NCBI GenBank assembly: GCA_963970005.1
Contig: CAXAMN010000002.1
Location: 1,336,200-1,400,199 of the forward strand
Length of the DNA: 64,000 bases
From: Durusdinium trenchii
Taxonomy: Eukaryota > Sar > Dinophyceae > Suessiales > Symbiodiniaceae
Reading direction: 5' to 3'
In this document: positions 63,896 through 64,000 of the stretch, one piece after another
Layout: each line of letters begins with the position of its first letter
Numbering within the stretch: the first letter of the stretch is position 1
The notes under the pieces: model-generated
Database searches by the model: none
The model's input: only the letters and a program-made list of their open reading frames with translations
What the model was told of the DNA's origin: nothing
Position numbers and translations under genes: made by a program

Positions 63896-64000
63896 CTTCT
63901 CTTCAAGATATTTCAAGATGTAAGATGGGATCTGGTTTGTTTTCTCCAGGAGAACCGCCTGCAGCACGAGCAGAGCCACCACCATCTGCAGGAGGAGACC
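63896..64000 (-). CDS. exon running off the right edge, unknown
   Basis: The minus frame from the edge reads LLLQMVVALLVLQAVLLEKT, NQIPSYILKYLEEK, and ends at consensus donor GAAG|GTACAG. Hydrophobic then amphipathic, it could be a signal or membrane segment or a buried helix. CTCCTGCAG|ATGG at 63984 is an alternative acceptor. No continuation was found at lower coordinates. Confidence 0.48.

Noticed and set aside
1-64000. Dinoflagellate spliced-leader relict (ending TTTGGCTCAAG)
   Set aside because: No match was noticed by eye on either strand; TTTGGCTCAGTGAG near 15451 is the nearest and lacks the upstream part.
1-64000. CRISPR array, bacterial operon, rRNA or telomere repeats
   Set aside because: Repeats here are dispersed or microsatellite, with no regular spacer array. 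Genes are intron-split on both strands. No rRNA or telomeric runs were seen.

Overview
This window looks like nuclear DNA from a dinoflagellate, probably close to Symbiodiniaceae or Polarella. Three things point there. (1) The gene at 61.1-62.6 kb matches, from memory, a large uncharacterised dinoflagellate family whose hallmarks are a strand-helix opening, an SNRI-like step, LVLEQPVSSW, KPTHLYSNLP and a C-terminal YPQRF. (2) A 21-base repeat that reads AMASNL per seven codons recurs at four loci; I recall such heptads in dinoflagellate gene models. (3) Coding sequence is broken into short exons among dense simple repeats and small foldback repeats. There is no bacterial-style operon, rRNA, tRNA, CRISPR array or recognisable spliced-leader gene. 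The assignment is inference; I could not search any database.

No complete gene with a known function is present. I called exons from acceptor and donor sites, matching codon phase between neighbours, protein-like composition and, in a few cases, motifs. Many stretches are open on both strands, so single-exon calls are given low confidence. The best models are: a five-exon gene on the + strand (33.24-34.64 kb) whose phases all agree; the recognised family gene (61.08-62.57 kb, +); a two-exon model (47.94-48.56 kb, +); and minus-strand models at 8.35-9.0, 31.5-31.8, 43.6-44.0 and 52.5-53.2 kb.

Layout: 0-7 kb is mostly repeats (GC-rich tandem, TCA microsatellite, CTATAAAATG array, GATG/GATA microsatellite, TTCTAAG array). 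7-14 kb holds several minus-strand exons. 14-25 kb mixes trinucleotide microsatellites, palindromes, a split dispersed repeat and weak exons. 25-27 kb has two + exons. 28-32.6 kb is mainly minus-strand exons. 33-37.5 kb is the densest + coding stretch. 38-42 kb is repeat-rich. 43-44.5 kb is minus coding. 46-48.6 kb is + coding. 48.8-53.2 kb is mixed, with three EF-hand-like segments on + between 50.9 and 54.9 kb. 55-60 kb is AT-rich with few genes. 60-64 kb holds the recognised gene, a His-rich single-exon gene, a minus exon running off the right end, and a dense set of TTTATAAAATG inverted repeats.

Genes on both strands are interleaved. I see no shared pathway linking them.
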